DNA of 64,000 nucleotides from Pseudomonas brassicacearum subsp. neoaurantiaca (GCF_013608025.1 NZ_VDLV01000031.1:31977-95976); one strand, 5' to 3'; positions 35,450-45,057 are shown, counted from the stretch's first letter. Numbers and translations: made by a program. The notes: generated from the letters alone by a model not told the origin.

Positions 35450-35725
35450 GGTCGTTTCCCTTCAATGAGTTCGATGGCGTCGTCGAGGCGATGCTTGTTG
35501 TCTCGATGGCGCTCATTAAAGGCCCGTGAGGTATCTCGGCTGTGTCGAAAAAACACCGTGGTTGGATGCGTACGTATCTGAGGTGAATTGCGATACAGAT
35601 CGATACAATCGCCACTGTTTTTTGCTTATTTTGGGCTGGATAAGCTGAACGCACGGTGCGTAGCCAACCGGCAACCGGGCATCGTCACACTGCGCAATCG
35701 ATGCGCGCATTTCGGAGAGCAGGGC

Positions 35726-36466
35726 ATGGAACATGTCGATCACGTATTGATCGTGGATGATGATCGGGAAATCAGGGAGCTGGTCGGCAATTACCTGATC
35801 AAGAATGGCCTGCGCACCACGGTGGTCGCCGATGGTCGCCAGATGCGGGCCTTTCTCGAAGCCAATCAGGTGGACCTGATCGTGCTCGACATCATGATGC
35901 CGGGGGACGACGGGCTGCTGCTGTGCCGCGAGCTGCGCGCCGGCAAGCATAAGGCTACGCCTGTGTTGATGCTGACGGCTCGCAGCGACGAGACCGACCG
36001 CATCATTGGCCTGGAAATGGGTGCCGACGATTACCTGGCCAAACCCTTCGCGGCCCGGGAACTGCTGGCGCGCATCAACGCGGTGCTGCGGCGCACCCGC
36101 ATGCTGCCGCCGAACTTTGTCGTCAGCGAAAGCGGCCGCATGCTGAAGTTCGGCCGCTGGCGTCTCGACACCACCGCCCGCCATCTGCTCGATGAAGACG
36201 ACACGCTGGTCTCGCTGAGCGGCGCCGAGTACCGGCTGCTGCGGGTCTTTCTCGATCATCCTCAGCGGGTATTGAGTCGCGACCAGTTGCTCAACCTGAC
36301 GCAGGGCCGTGACGCCGACATCTTCGACCGTTCCATTGATCTGCTGGTCAGCCGCGTGCGTCAGCGCTTGTTGGATGACGCGCGCGAACCGCTCTACTTG
36401 AAGACGGTGCGCAATGAAGGCTACGTCTTTACCTTTGCGGTGGAAATGCTTGAGGAGCAGGCATGA
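35726..36466 (+). CDS. OmpR family response regulator
   Basis: 246 residues from the ATG behind GGAGAGCAGGG; the longer open frame upstream is not expected to be translated. The receiver domain (about 6-118) has the acidic pocket Asp11-Asp12 and phosphoacceptor Asp55 in LIVLDIMMPGDDG, and Lys in LAKPF. The C-terminal winged helix (about 135-235) is of the OmpR type (LSGAEYRLLRVFLDHP, and SRVRQRL). The stop overlaps the sensor kinase start by 4 bases. It would control unknown targets; the adjacent hydrolases or the divergent DUF2790 gene are candidates. Confidence 0.88.
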   Translation: MEHVDHVLIVDDDREIRELVGNYLIKNGLRTTVVADGRQMRAFLEANQVDLIVLDIMMPGDDGLLLCRELRAGKHKATPVLMLTARSDETDRIIGLEMGADDYLAKPFAARELLARINAVLRRTRMLPPNFVVSESGRMLKFGRWRLDTTARHLLDEDDTLVSLSGAEYRLLRVFLDHPQRVLSRDQLLNLTQGRDADIFDRSIDLLVSRVRQRLLDDAREPLYLKTVRNEGYVFTFAVEMLEEQA

Positions 36467-37776
36467 AACTCCCGTTGCAATGGCCCCGCACGCTGGCCTC
36501 GCGGCTGTGGCTGGTGTTCCTGGTCGGCTTGATACTCGCCCAGGCCCTGACGTTCGCAGCCCAGTACTACGAACGCTACGAAAGCACCAAAACGGCCATG
36601 TTGGGCAACTTCGAGCACGACACGGCGACCTCCATCGCCATCCTCGACCGTCTGCCTGCCGCCGAGCGCCTGGAATGGACCAAACGCCTGCAGCGTCGCA
36701 ATTATGATTATTTGCTGCGCGAGCATGATCCTGGCATCCCGCTCACCTCCAACGATCTCGCTGCGACGGCGGCGCAATCCCTTCAAGTCTCGCTGGGCCG
36801 CAACTATGACCTGACCATTGTCGAGATCCCGGGCCCACACCAGCATTTCCAAGCCCAGGTGCGACTGGCTGACGGCAGCCCGGTGACCATCGATGTGCGT
36901 CCCTCGGTCAGGCCGTTGTCGCCCTGGTTGCCCTTTGTCCTGTTCGGTCAGTTGCTGTTGATGATCGGCTGCACCTGGCTGGCCGTGCGCATCGCCATAC
37001 GCCCCCTCAGTCGCCTAGCCGAGGCGGTCGAGAACCTCGACCCGAACGCCCATCCCGTGCCGTTGGATGAAACCGGTCCACGGGAAGTGGCCTACGCCGC
37101 CCGCGCCTTCAACAGCATGCAGGCGCGCATTGCCGCTTACCTGAAAGAGCGCATGCAGTTGCTCGCGGCGATTTCCCACGACTTGCAGACGCCCATCACG
37201 CGCATGAAGCTGCGCGCGGCGTTCATGGACGACTCGGTCGAGAAAGACAAACTGGGCAACGACCTCAACGAGATCGAGCATCTGGTGCGCGAGGGCGTCG
37301 CTTATGCGCGTAGCGTCCATGGGGCGACGGAGACCAGTTGCCGCATCGGTTTGGATTCCTTTCTCGACAGCCTGGTGTGTGATTACCAGGACACCGGCCG
37401 CGAGGTGAGCCTGCGCGGCCAGAACGGCGCGATCATCGAGACAAGGCCCCATGCCCTGCGGCGTATTTTGGTGAATCTGGTGGATAACGCGCTGAAGTAC
37501 GCCGGCACCGCCGAGGTGGAAATCGGCGGCAATGCGAGTACCGGTGTTTCCATCAGCGTGCTCGACCGAGGGCCGGGCATTCCCGAGGAGATCCTGGCCG
37601 AGGTGGTGAAGCCGTTCTATCGGGTGGAAAGCTCCCGCAACCGCAGCTCTGGCGGCACCGGCCTGGGGCTTGCCATCGCCCAGCAGTTGACCGTCGCGAT
37701 TGGTGGCTCACTGAGCCTGTGCAACCGCGACGGTGGCGGGCTTTGTGTGACCCTCGACTTCGGCGTCGGTCAATAG
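36463..37776 (+). CDS. Sensor histidine kinase
   Basis: 437 residues. Membrane helix at 14-34, periplasmic sensor of about 120 residues, second helix at about 155-178, HAMP domain (about 175-230), H-box AISHDLQTPITRMKL with His239, and a HATPase domain with NLVDNALKYA (N box, about 340), DRGPGIPEE (G1) and GGTGLGLAI (G2). It partners the overlapping response regulator. The signal is unknown. The sensor domain carries no motif I recognise. Confidence 0.9.
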   Translation: MKLPLQWPRTLASRLWLVFLVGLILAQALTFAAQYYERYESTKTAMLGNFEHDTATSIAILDRLPAAERLEWTKRLQRRNYDYLLREHDPGIPLTSNDLAATAAQSLQVSLGRNYDLTIVEIPGPHQHFQAQVRLADGSPVTIDVRPSVRPLSPWLPFVLFGQLLLMIGCTWLAVRIAIRPLSRLAEAVENLDPNAHPVPLDETGPREVAYAARAFNSMQARIAAYLKERMQLLAAISHDLQTPITRMKLRAAFMDDSVEKDKLGNDLNEIEHLVREGVAYARSVHGATETSCRIGLDSFLDSLVCDYQDTGREVSLRGQNGAIIETRPHALRRILVNLVDNALKYAGTAEVEIGGNASTGVSISVLDRGPGIPEEILAEVVKPFYRVESSRNRSSGGTGLGLAIAQQLTVAIGGSLSLCNRDGGGLCVTLDFGVGQ

Positions 37777-37962
37777 GCCGCTACTGCTGGATCAGTGGCA
37801 TGCATTTGTAAGCCACTGTATCCAGCGCGTCTACATACGCAAAAGAACGCATAGCGGCCGGGTGTCGAACATTTCCGGTATACATGCCGCTGCAAGAATT
37901 CTCCCCATCAACTCGCCACCGGATTCCCCGAATGGCGAGCCCTGACCTAAGGAGATCTTGCG

Positions 37963-38841
37963 ATGAATACCCAGTCCAACCGCGCTCAAGCAGCCAACCC
38001 AGCCCAGGCCGGCAGCTATATCACCACCCAGGATGGCGTACAGCTCTATTACAAGGACTGGGGTCCGAAAGAGGGGCCAGTTGTCACCTTCAGCCATGGC
38101 TGGCCGCTGAATTCGGACAGCTGGGAATCGCAGATGCTGTTCCTGGCCGACCAAGGCTATCGGGTGATCGCCCACGACCGCCGCGGCCATGGCCGTTCCA
38201 GCCAGCCGTGGGAAGGTAACGACATGGATCACTACGCCGATGACCTGGCCGCGGTGATCAACGCCTTGGATCTTAACGATGTGACCCTGGTGGGGTTCTC
38301 GACCGGTGGTGGCGAAATCACCCGCTACATCGGCCGCCACGGCACCGATCGGGTGAAGAAGGCCGCACTGATCAGCGCCGTTCCGCCGATGATGCTCCAG
38401 ACCGAAGACTACCCAGGCGGCCTGCCGATCGAGGTGTTCGACGGCCTGCGCAAGGCTTCGCTGGACAACCGCTCGCAGCTGTATCGCGACATCGCGTCTG
38501 GCCCGTTCTTCGGCTTCAACCGCGACGGGGCAAACGTCTCCCAAGGGCTGATCGATTCGTTCTGGGTGCAGGGCATGCAAGCGGGCCACAAAAACACTTA
38601 CGACTGCATCGCGGCGTTCTCAGCGACAGACTTCCGTGCCGACTTGGCCAAGTTCGACGTGCCGACGCTGATCGTGCATGGCGACGACGACCAGATCGTC
38701 CCGATTGACGCCTCCGCCCATGCCGCCGCCGAGCTGGTGCAGAACGCCGAGTTGATCGTCTATCCGGGCGCACCGCACGGCCTGACCGACACCCACAAGG
38801 ACCGCCTCAACCAGGATCTGTTGGACTTCCTGGCCAAGTGA
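37963..38841 (+). CDS. Alpha/beta hydrolase, non-heme chloroperoxidase/arylesterase type
   Basis: 292 residues, no signal peptide. The nucleophile elbow is GFSTGG (111-116, Ser113), with oxyanion-loop SHGWPLNSDSW (44-54), an acid in HGDDDQIVP (about 240) and histidine in APHGLTDTH (about 270). These fit the cofactor-free haloperoxidase/arylesterase branch. AAGGAG lies before the ATG. A second hydrolase follows 49 bases on. Both may answer to the upstream two-component pair; that is inference. Confidence 0.85.
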   Translation: MNTQSNRAQAANPAQAGSYITTQDGVQLYYKDWGPKEGPVVTFSHGWPLNSDSWESQMLFLADQGYRVIAHDRRGHGRSSQPWEGNDMDHYADDLAAVINALDLNDVTLVGFSTGGGEITRYIGRHGTDRVKKAALISAVPPMMLQTEDYPGGLPIEVFDGLRKASLDNRSQLYRDIASGPFFGFNRDGANVSQGLIDSFWVQGMQAGHKNTYDCIAAFSATDFRADLAKFDVPTLIVHGDDDQIVPIDASAHAAAELVQNAELIVYPGAPHGLTDTHKDRLNQDLLDFLAK

Positions 38842-38890
38842 ACCCATCGCTGCAGCGTCACCCCTCTAATCAATGAAAAAAGGAATGATC

Positions 38891-39697
38891 ATGCTCAATA
38901 TCAAATCGCTGTTGGCCGTCACTATCACCGCTGCGCTGGCGCTGACATCCGTCCAAAGCGCAACCGCCGCGCAACCCGCCGCCGCCAAGCCAACCATCGT
39001 GCTGGTGCATGGCGCATTCGCCGAATCGTCCAGTTGGAATGGCGTTGCCGCCCAGTTGCTGACCCAGGGCTATCCGGTCGTTGCCGCAGCCAACCCGCTG
39101 CGCGGCGTTAAGCAGGACGCCGATTACGTCGCCGACATCGTCGAGCACACCGCCGGCCCGGTGATCCTGGTGGGTCATTCCTACGGCGGCGCCGTGATCA
39201 CCAACGCCGTGCACGACAACCCCAAGGTCAAGGCGCTTGTCTACGTCGCAGCCTTCGCGCCGGACAAAGGCGAAACCGCCATCGAACTGTCCGGTCGCTA
39301 CCCTGGCGGCACCCTGGGTCCAACCTTGGCTGCTCCGGTGCAGTTGGACGATGGCAATAAGGATCTCTACATCCAGCAGGACAAATTCGGCCAACAGTTT
39401 GCCGCCGACGTTCCAGCAGCGGACTCCGCGCTGATGGCTGCCACCCAACGCCCGATCAGTGAGGCTGCGTTGAAGGAAGCGTCTGGCGACCCGGCCTGGA
39501 AAAAACTGCCGTCCTGGTTCATCTACGGCTCGGCGGACAAGAACATCCCCGAGGCCGCCCTGAAGTTCATGGCCGAACGCGCTGGCTCGAAAAAGACTGT
39601 CACCGTTCAAGGGGCGTCCCATGTGGTGATGACGTCGAATCCGGGGAAAGTTGCAGAGCTGATTGTTGAGGCGGCGCAGGCCAGTTCCAAGGGGTGA
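38891..39697 (+). CDS. Exported alpha/beta hydrolase
   Basis: 268 residues. The ATG at 38891 is preferred over that at 38873, since AAAGGA lies just before it and a signal peptide (MLNIKSLLAVTITAALALTS, cleaving near VQSATAA) follows directly. The mature protein has VLVHGAFAESSSW, nucleophile elbow GHSYGG (95-100, Ser97) and a terminal histidine in QGASHVVMTSNP. It belongs to the alpha/beta fold proteins often called esterase or EstC-like. Its substrate is unknown. A terminator follows at 39750-39778. Confidence 0.82.
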   Translation: MLNIKSLLAVTITAALALTSVQSATAAQPAAAKPTIVLVHGAFAESSSWNGVAAQLLTQGYPVVAAANPLRGVKQDADYVADIVEHTAGPVILVGHSYGGAVITNAVHDNPKVKALVYVAAFAPDKGETAIELSGRYPGGTLGPTLAAPVQLDDGNKDLYIQQDKFGQQFAADVPAADSALMAATQRPISEAALKEASGDPAWKKLPSWFIYGSADKNIPEAALKFMAERAGSKKTVTVQGASHVVMTSNPGKVAELIVEAAQASSKG

Positions 39698-39749
39698 TCA
39701 GGTAAAGCGGGGCGACTGACCCTCATCGGTTGGCCTTCGAGAAAAACCA

Positions 39750-39778
39750 AAAACCCGGCGCTGGTGACCGGGTTTTTC
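39750..39778 (+). terminator. Intrinsic terminator after the exported hydrolase
   Basis: AAACCCGG and CCGGGTTT pair over a 9-nt loop and are followed by a T run. Confidence 0.8.
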
Positions 39779-39866
39779 GTTGCGGAAACTAAACATAAAT
39801 CTGCCCCGATTCTGTTCCTAGTTTTGCAAAGGGGACTGCAAATGGATGTGTGTGAACACGAGCCTC

Positions 39867-39986
39867 GTGGCGAGGGGATTTATCCCCGCTGGCCTGCGCA
39901 GCAGGCCCCTGCATTTCTCCAGGCAAACCGCATCGGCGGGTTTTGCGACTGCTGCGCAGCCGAGCGGGGATAAATCCCCTCGCCAC
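39867..39986. repeat. REP inverted pair (GTGGCGAGGGGAT type)
   Basis: Forward copy at the left and reverse copy at the right with the ATTTAT core, separated by about 75 bases. Confidence 0.9.
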
Positions 39987-40072
39987 AGGAGTTGTCTGTC
40001 GCCTTTTTTTCCTAATGAATAGGCCCTGGCATTCGCCAAGGCTTTTGCGTTTTTTGTGAATAAGTCGGGGCG

Positions 40073-40636
40073 CTACGTTGGGGCAGGGATGCTGGTCCCG
40101 TCCCGCACCTGCATCAGCGCAAATCCCAGCAGGTTCAAGCCTTTCCACAGATTCGGATTGTTCGCATCGGCGTTGTCCTGTGCGAGCCCTATGCCCCAGA
40201 TGTTATCAACCGGGCTGGCCTCGACGATCACGCTGGAACCGGTTTGTAGAAGGTATTCGTTCAACTGTGGATTCTGGGAGAATTTGGCCTGGTTCGCTCG
40301 AACGACGATGTCGTATCGGTGTTGCAGCCAAACCTTGTCATTGAATCCGCGCACGTTGCGGCCAAGTGCTTTGGCGGCATTGGGTGTAGGGGCGTTGAGC
40401 ACCTGCGCACGAATGTCCTGATCGTCGAACAAGGCCGCTTTCTCGGCCATCATGAAGTGTTCGGCTGTCGGGTAATGTTGCCCCTCGACAATGAACCCGG
40501 CCTCGAACCATTGGCTGAAACACGAAGCCGTGACGGCATTTTTGCTGCGCTGGTGGCCCCAGAAAAACGTAAAGCTCAAAGGTTCTCCAGCGTTGAAACG
40601 GGCGCACAGTTCTTTCAGGTGTTCAGAGTCGTTCAA
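40073..40636 (-). CDS. NADAR family protein (YbiA-like N-glycosidase)
   Basis: 187 residues of the NADAR/DUF1768 fold: FFWGHQRSKNAVTASCFSQW (about 24-43), TAEHFMMAEKAALFDD (about 57-72), LGRNVRGFN, and the C-terminal NIWGIGL region near residue 144. Family members hydrolyse N-glycosidic bonds, for instance in riboflavin intermediates (YbiA) or ADP-ribose adducts, in the cytoplasm. NADAR proteins also occur in defence and ADP-ribosylation clusters, but no ART partner is adjacent here. A broken REP lies upstream. Confidence 0.85.
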   Translation of the reverse strand: MNDSEHLKELCARFNAGEPLSFTFFWGHQRSKNAVTASCFSQWFEAGFIVEGQHYPTAEHFMMAEKAALFDDQDIRAQVLNAPTPNAAKALGRNVRGFNDKVWLQHRYDIVVRANQAKFSQNPQLNEYLLQTGSSVIVEASPVDNIWGIGLAQDNADANNPNLWKGLNLLGFALMQVRDGTSIPAPT

Positions 40637-40756
40637 TGTGTTACCCCGCTAATTGAAGATCGACGTTACAGCGACTGTGCTGACCAAGGCAATCACGCAT
40701 GTAGTGATACGTTTGGTGGTTTCGTCTTGCTGTTTGGGTTTGGTTTTTTTCAGGCA

Positions 40757-40817
40757 GACCGCGTCGTCTGGTTTTGCGACTGCTGCGCAGCCGAGCGGGA
40801 GCAAGCTCCCTCGCCAC
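40757..40817. repeat. Single reverse REP with inner arm (GTGGCGAGGGAGC type)
   Basis: The right part of a usual pair is present (CTGCGCAGCCGAGCGGGAGC, then AAGCTCCCTCGCCAC), but the left forward copy is missing. Confidence 0.8.
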
Positions 40818-40829
40818 GGGGCTGGCCGT

Positions 40830-41219
40830 TCAGTTGGAGGCGTTGTTCAGTTGCTGAAGCGCAAGTTGCCTGGCCGCACTGGCTTCGAGGTTTGCGCGTT
40901 CTTGATCGAGGTATCGATAGATGCCTTGCAGGTTGGCGATCTTCAGTTTGATTTCCGCCATTTTCTTTTCAATCAGCCTGGCGCCGTCAGCACAGTCGAT
41001 CAGTTCGTTGCGCTGCGCATCCAGGATCTGACCTATTTCCCCCAGGGAAAACCCCATGCTTTGCGCGCGCTGGATAAAGTCCAGGTCCTGTAGCGTTTGC
41101 GCGGTGTAGACGCGGTAGTTATTCGTTCGCCGCAGTGGTGAGATCAAGCCGATCTGCTCGTAATAACGCAGCGTGTGGCGGCTGGCGCCGCTGCGGGCCT
41201 CGAGTTCGCCGATTCTCAT
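40830..41219 (-). CDS. MerR family transcriptional regulator
   Basis: 129 residues from MRIGELEARSGASRHTLRYY; a start three codons upstream is possible. The N-terminal winged helix-turn-helix (1-70) reads RIGELEARSGASRHTLRYYE, followed by IGLISPLRRTNNYRVYT and a coiled coil (about 80-115). The single Cys (in IDCADG) is not enough for a metal-binding pattern, so an organic or redox effector is more likely. It is divergent from the SDR gene, whose promoter it probably controls, as for MerR relatives beside oxidoreductase genes. Confidence 0.85.
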   Translation of the reverse strand: MRIGELEARSGASRHTLRYYEQIGLISPLRRTNNYRVYTAQTLQDLDFIQRAQSMGFSLGEIGQILDAQRNELIDCADGARLIEKKMAEIKLKIANLQGIYRYLDQERANLEASAARQLALQQLNNASN

Positions 41220-41231
41220 GAACAACACCGC

Positions 41232-41263
41232 TTGACTGTAGAGTTGGGTCGATAGATTACGCT
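41232..41263 (+). promoter_or_regulatory. Candidate MerR-controlled promoter of the SDR gene
   Basis: TTGACT (41232-41237) is a good -35. TACGCT at 41258-41263 would give a 20-base spacer, the stretched spacing that MerR regulators act on. The -10 match is weak, so the assignment is tentative. Confidence 0.3.
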
Positions 41264-41293
41264 CGATTTTTCACCTTAACCAGGAGCAGGGAA

Positions 41294-42412
41294 ATGAGCG
41301 TGGAGTGCTTTGTAACGGGGGGTACCGGCTTCATCGGTCAACATTTGGTGGCGTACCTGAGTGCAAAGGGTCACACCGTTCGGGTGTTGATGCGTCGCCC
41401 GGAGCGACTGGCTGCGCTGCGCGAGCAAGTCGATAGTTTGGGAGGAAGCGGGGCCCGCGTGTTTGCCGTAGCGGGCGATCTGGAACGGGACAACCTCGGG
41501 CTGAGTCTTGCTGACCGAGAAGTGCTGCGGCACGCCAGCGTCATATTCCACTTGGGCGCTCACTTCGCTTGGGGGCTTTCGGTGGAGCAATCCCGTGCGG
41601 TGAACGTGGAAGGGGCAAAGCGCGTGGCGCTGTTGGCGGCCGGGCAAAAAAGCCGCTTGGTGATGATCGGCGGCTACATGCTGAAAAATCATGAACATCT
41701 GCGACGCATCGGGATTGATCCTCTTTCTCCGGAGTTGACCCATTGGCCTGACGTCTACCGGCATGTCGGCGGTTACGAGGGAAGCAAGCTGGAGGCGCAC
41801 TTTGCGACCCTGGAAGTCATGTCCACCTTGGGCGGGGAAATCACCGTCGTCCATCCCGCGACGGTGTGTGGCCACAGCCGCACGGGGCATATCCTCGACG
41901 GCCAGCCGCTGGTGGCGCTGATACGCAATCTGGTACAGGGAAAGCTGACTGCAATTCCGGGCACCGCCGAGCACTGGCTACCCCTGGTTACCGTGGATTA
42001 CCTGGTTGAACTGGTGGCGGCTTGTGCGTTTGATCCTGCCATGGCGGGTCAGGAACTGCTGGCGCTTGATGATCAAAGTCCCAACTTGCGAGAACTCCTC
42101 GCAGAGGTCGCCAAACCCCTCGGCATAAAGTCGCCCAAGCATCACATTTCGCTGCGATTGCTGAAGTGGCTACTGAGCATTCCTCCCGTCGCGCGCTTCT
42201 TGAATACAAAAGCCGAAGCCCTGGACTTTATCCAGACCACCCGTTTTGATACAGCGGCGGTCGAGCAATTTGCCAACAGGCATGGAATAGCCAAACCGGA
42301 TATCCGCCAGGCTTTGCAGCACACTTCAACGTTCGTCAATGCAAAACCATCGTGCTTGAAATCGGCCTGTGCGCCGTCGAGGCGGGGTGGCATTCTATCG
42401 AACGAAAAATAA
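41294..42412 (+). CDS. NAD(P)-dependent extended SDR (epimerase/reductase) family protein
   Basis: 372 residues. FVTGGTGFIGQHL (6-18) is the nucleotide loop, and YEGSK near residue 160 is the YxxxK active pair, as in extended SDRs such as dihydroflavonol reductases and 3-beta-HSD-like proteins. The C-terminal ~170 residues vary. The substrate is unknown. AGGAG precedes the ATG. The gene is divergent from the MerR regulator and 19 bases upstream of the EamA gene. Confidence 0.82.
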   Translation: MSVECFVTGGTGFIGQHLVAYLSAKGHTVRVLMRRPERLAALREQVDSLGGSGARVFAVAGDLERDNLGLSLADREVLRHASVIFHLGAHFAWGLSVEQSRAVNVEGAKRVALLAAGQKSRLVMIGGYMLKNHEHLRRIGIDPLSPELTHWPDVYRHVGGYEGSKLEAHFATLEVMSTLGGEITVVHPATVCGHSRTGHILDGQPLVALIRNLVQGKLTAIPGTAEHWLPLVTVDYLVELVAACAFDPAMAGQELLALDDQSPNLRELLAEVAKPLGIKSPKHHISLRLLKWLLSIPPVARFLNTKAEALDFIQTTRFDTAAVEQFANRHGIAKPDIRQALQHTSTFVNAKPSCLKSACAPSRRGGILSNEK

Positions 42413-42431
42413 CCGACAGGGATCGTCCTCA

Positions 42432-43331
42432 ATGCAATCCACGTTCAGCAAAGGCGTCATCTTTGCACTCTCCGCTGCGGCACTGAACGCAACGATCGGT
42501 GTACTTAGCAAAGTCCTCATGAGTAATGGTTTCACCGCCAGCAGTGTTGCGGTCATCAAGACCGTGCTGGGTTGTGCGCTGCTCTCGGTCTTGCTGTTTT
42601 TCCTCAAGCGTCCGGCGACGTCGATCAAATGGACGCATGCAGCTATCTGCGCATTCCTCGGCATCTTTGTGCTGTTCCATTTCGAAACGTCTGCCTACCG
42701 ACACTACGCTGCAGCCGGTGTGGTGGTGGTGCTGATGGCCAGCGCGTCGATTTCCTCGATCATTCTGGGGCGCATTTTCCTCAAGGACGCCATCACCGCG
42801 AACGCCACCGTAGGCGCTGCACTGGCTATCGCCGGGATCTCGGTAATCTTCGGCGGCGACCTGCAGCAGGGCTTTACCCTGCAAGGTGCTGCGCTCGCTG
42901 CCATGGCCGGTTGTGGCTATGGGGCCTTTTCGGTTGCCATGAAGCGCATGGGTGTGTCGGGAGGGCTGCATTTCACCCGGCAATTGTTGTTCTTTGGCAG
43001 CCTGTACCTGTTGATGCCGGCCGCGGCCGATGGCTTCGCGATAGGCGAACTGTCGCCGCTGACGATCGCCGCATTGCTGGCGCTGGCCGCGCTGCCGACC
43101 ATCCTGGGGTTCTTCTGCACCACCAAGGCCATCGAGTACCTCAAGCCATCCCAAGTGCAGGCGCTGGAGTTGACCGAACCCCTGTTCGCCGCGCTGCTGG
43201 CATTTGTGGCGCTCAATGAAGTGCCGCGCGACAGCCTCTATGCGGGCGCGGCATTGATCATCGTCGGCCTGTGTTTTTCCAATGAGCTCATCCGCTTGGG
43301 TAGCAAAGCGTCTGTCGCTTCGGCCGAGTGA
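42432..43331 (+). CDS. EamA family transporter (DMT superfamily)
   Basis: 299 residues from MQSTFSKGVIFALS, about ten helices in two EamA halves (about 5-140 and 150-285). The second half contains the typical PTILGFFCTTKAIEYLKPSQVQ region. The superfamily exports amino acids, nucleotides and metabolites. It follows the SDR gene closely and probably shares its transcript, so export or import of a related compound is possible. The substrate is unknown. Confidence 0.85.
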   Translation: MQSTFSKGVIFALSAAALNATIGVLSKVLMSNGFTASSVAVIKTVLGCALLSVLLFFLKRPATSIKWTHAAICAFLGIFVLFHFETSAYRHYAAAGVVVVLMASASISSIILGRIFLKDAITANATVGAALAIAGISVIFGGDLQQGFTLQGAALAAMAGCGYGAFSVAMKRMGVSGGLHFTRQLLFFGSLYLLMPAAADGFAIGELSPLTIAALLALAALPTILGFFCTTKAIEYLKPSQVQALELTEPLFAALLAFVALNEVPRDSLYAGAALIIVGLCFSNELIRLGSKASVASAE

Positions 43332-43379
43332 GCTGTTTCAGATACTGATGTTATGAGGGACTGACGTGTAAGCGCTTTT

Positions 43380-43508
43380 GTGGCGAGGGGATTTATCCCC
43401 GTTGGGCTGCGTAGCGGCCCCAAACCAGCCAACTCGGTATGTCACAAAGATTGAGTTCACTGTCTTAGGGCTGCTGCGCAGCCCAGCGGGGATAAATCCC
43501 CTCGCCAC
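43380..43508. repeat. REP inverted pair (GTGGCGAGGGGAT type)
   Basis: Forward copy at the left, reverse copy at the right, about 85 bases apart, between the convergent EamA and SCO genes. Confidence 0.9.
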
Positions 43509-43525
43509 AACGGTTGCGCTTCCTA

Positions 43526-44161
43526 CTATTTACGCTTGAGCATCTCCGGCAACTGCGCCACCAATTTCTGATTGTTCAACGGCGCACGAATAAACCCACG
43601 CTGGGTACCGTCCGGGCCAATCACGGCGAGGTTGCCGCTGTGGTCAACCGTGTAGTTGGGCTTGCTGGTGTCTGCCGGGATGAACGGGATGCTCACTGCA
43701 TTGGCGAGTTTCTGCAGGTCTTCCACCGAGGCGGCAGTGAGGCCTTTGAACTGTGGGTCGAAGTAGCCCAGGTATTGCTTGAGCTGCTTGGGCGTGTCGC
43801 GGTTGGGGTCGACGCTCACCAGCACGATTTGCAATTTATCCACAGCCTCGGGCGGTAGCTCGCTCTTGATCTGGCGCAGTTGGGCGAGGGTGGTCGGGCA
43901 GATGTCCGGGCAGAAGGTGTAGCCGAAGAACAGCAGGCTCCATTTGTCTTTCAACCCGTCCATCGCCACGGGCTGGCCGTCCTGGTCGGTCATTTTAACG
44001 TCCGGCAGGTTGCGGCTCTGGGGCAGCAGGATGATGCCGGCGTCGATCAATGCGGTCGGGTCACCCTGGCCTTTGCTGGACAGCACCTTGTTGATGGTCA
44101 GGCCGAGGATCAATGCGATCACGGCCGCGAGGATGAAGACGGTTTTCTGGGTTCGGGTCAT
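43526..44161 (-). CDS. SCO1/SenC family copper chaperone
   Basis: Delivers copper to the CuA site of cytochrome c oxidase subunit II. 211 residues with an N-terminal membrane anchor (about 8-26) and a thioredoxin-like domain. Cys84 and Cys88 in FCPDICPTT and a histidine in YTVDHSGN (about 171) bind copper. The start overlaps the cyoE stop by 4 bases, so it is the last gene of the oxidase operon, like PA0114. Confidence 0.92.
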   Translation of the reverse strand: MTRTQKTVFILAAVIALILGLTINKVLSSKGQGDPTALIDAGIILLPQSRNLPDVKMTDQDGQPVAMDGLKDKWSLLFFGYTFCPDICPTTLAQLRQIKSELPPEAVDKLQIVLVSVDPNRDTPKQLKQYLGYFDPQFKGLTAASVEDLQKLANAVSIPFIPADTSKPNYTVDHSGNLAVIGPDGTQRGFIRAPLNNQKLVAQLPEMLKRK

Positions 44162-45057
44162 AGGCTCAACAGTAAGTAATGGTCTACGAGCAGGGCGATG
44201 AACAGCAGGAACAAGTACCAGATAGAGTACTTGAACGTGTTGATCGCCGCTTGCGGCCGGCTGCCACGGTACAACACCACGGCCCATTGCAGGAACCGGG
44301 CGCCCAGCACCAGCGCACAGACCAGATAGATCAACCCACTCATCTGGATCACGAACGGCATCAGGCTCACCGCCAGCAGCACCAAGGTGTACAGCAGGAT
44401 ATGGATCTTGGTGTAGTGCTCGCCGTGGGTCACCGGCAGCATCGGGATGTCAGCCTTGGCGTATTCCTCCTTGCGATGAATCGCCAGCGCCCAGAAGTGC
44501 GGCGGGGTCCAGGCGAAGATGATCAGCACCAGCAGCAACGGTTCGGCGCTGACGTGACCGGTGGCCGCGACCCAGCCCAGCAGCGGTGGAGCGGCGCCGG
44601 CGAGGCCGCCGATGACGATGTTCTGCGGCGTGGCTCGCTTGAGGAAACCGGTGTAGATCACGGCGTAACCGAGCAGCGAGGCGAGGGTCAGCCAGGCCGT
44701 TAGCGCGTTGGTGAATATCAGCAATATGGCCTGCCCGGCGACGGCCAACGCCAGGGCGAAGGTCAGCGCGGCGGCCGGCGAGACCCGGCCCTCCGCCAAT
44801 GGCCGCTTGTGGGTGCGCGCCATCACCGCATCGATGCGCCGGTCCACCACATGGTTGACCGCCGCCGCGCCGCCCGCGCACAAGGCGATGCCCAGGTTGC
44901 CGAACACCAGCACCGTCCACGGTACTCCGGCGCGGGTGGCGAGGAACATGCCGACCAGCGAGGTGATCAGCATCAGCACCACCACTTTGGGCTTGGTCAG
45001 CTCCAGGTAATCGCGCCAGATCGCCTGGCTGTGGCGTTCACCGGTCAAGGTTGCCAT
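44158..45057 (-). CDS. cyoE: Protoheme IX farnesyltransferase (heme O synthase) CyoE/CtaB
   Basis: Adds a farnesyl group to heme B to give heme O, the precursor of heme A. 299 residues, about nine helices of the UbiA superfamily. The aspartate-rich signature NHVVDRRIDAVMARTHKRPL (about 67-86) binds prenyl diphosphate. It overlaps ctaA by 13 bases upstream and the SCO gene by 4 bases downstream. Confidence 0.95.
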   Translation of the reverse strand: MATLTGERHSQAIWRDYLELTKPKVVVLMLITSLVGMFLATRAGVPWTVLVFGNLGIALCAGGAAAVNHVVDRRIDAVMARTHKRPLAEGRVSPAAALTFALALAVAGQAILLIFTNALTAWLTLASLLGYAVIYTGFLKRATPQNIVIGGLAGAAPPLLGWVAATGHVSAEPLLLVLIIFAWTPPHFWALAIHRKEEYAKADIPMLPVTHGEHYTKIHILLYTLVLLAVSLMPFVIQMSGLIYLVCALVLGARFLQWAVVLYRGSRPQAAINTFKYSIWYLFLLFIALLVDHYLLLSL

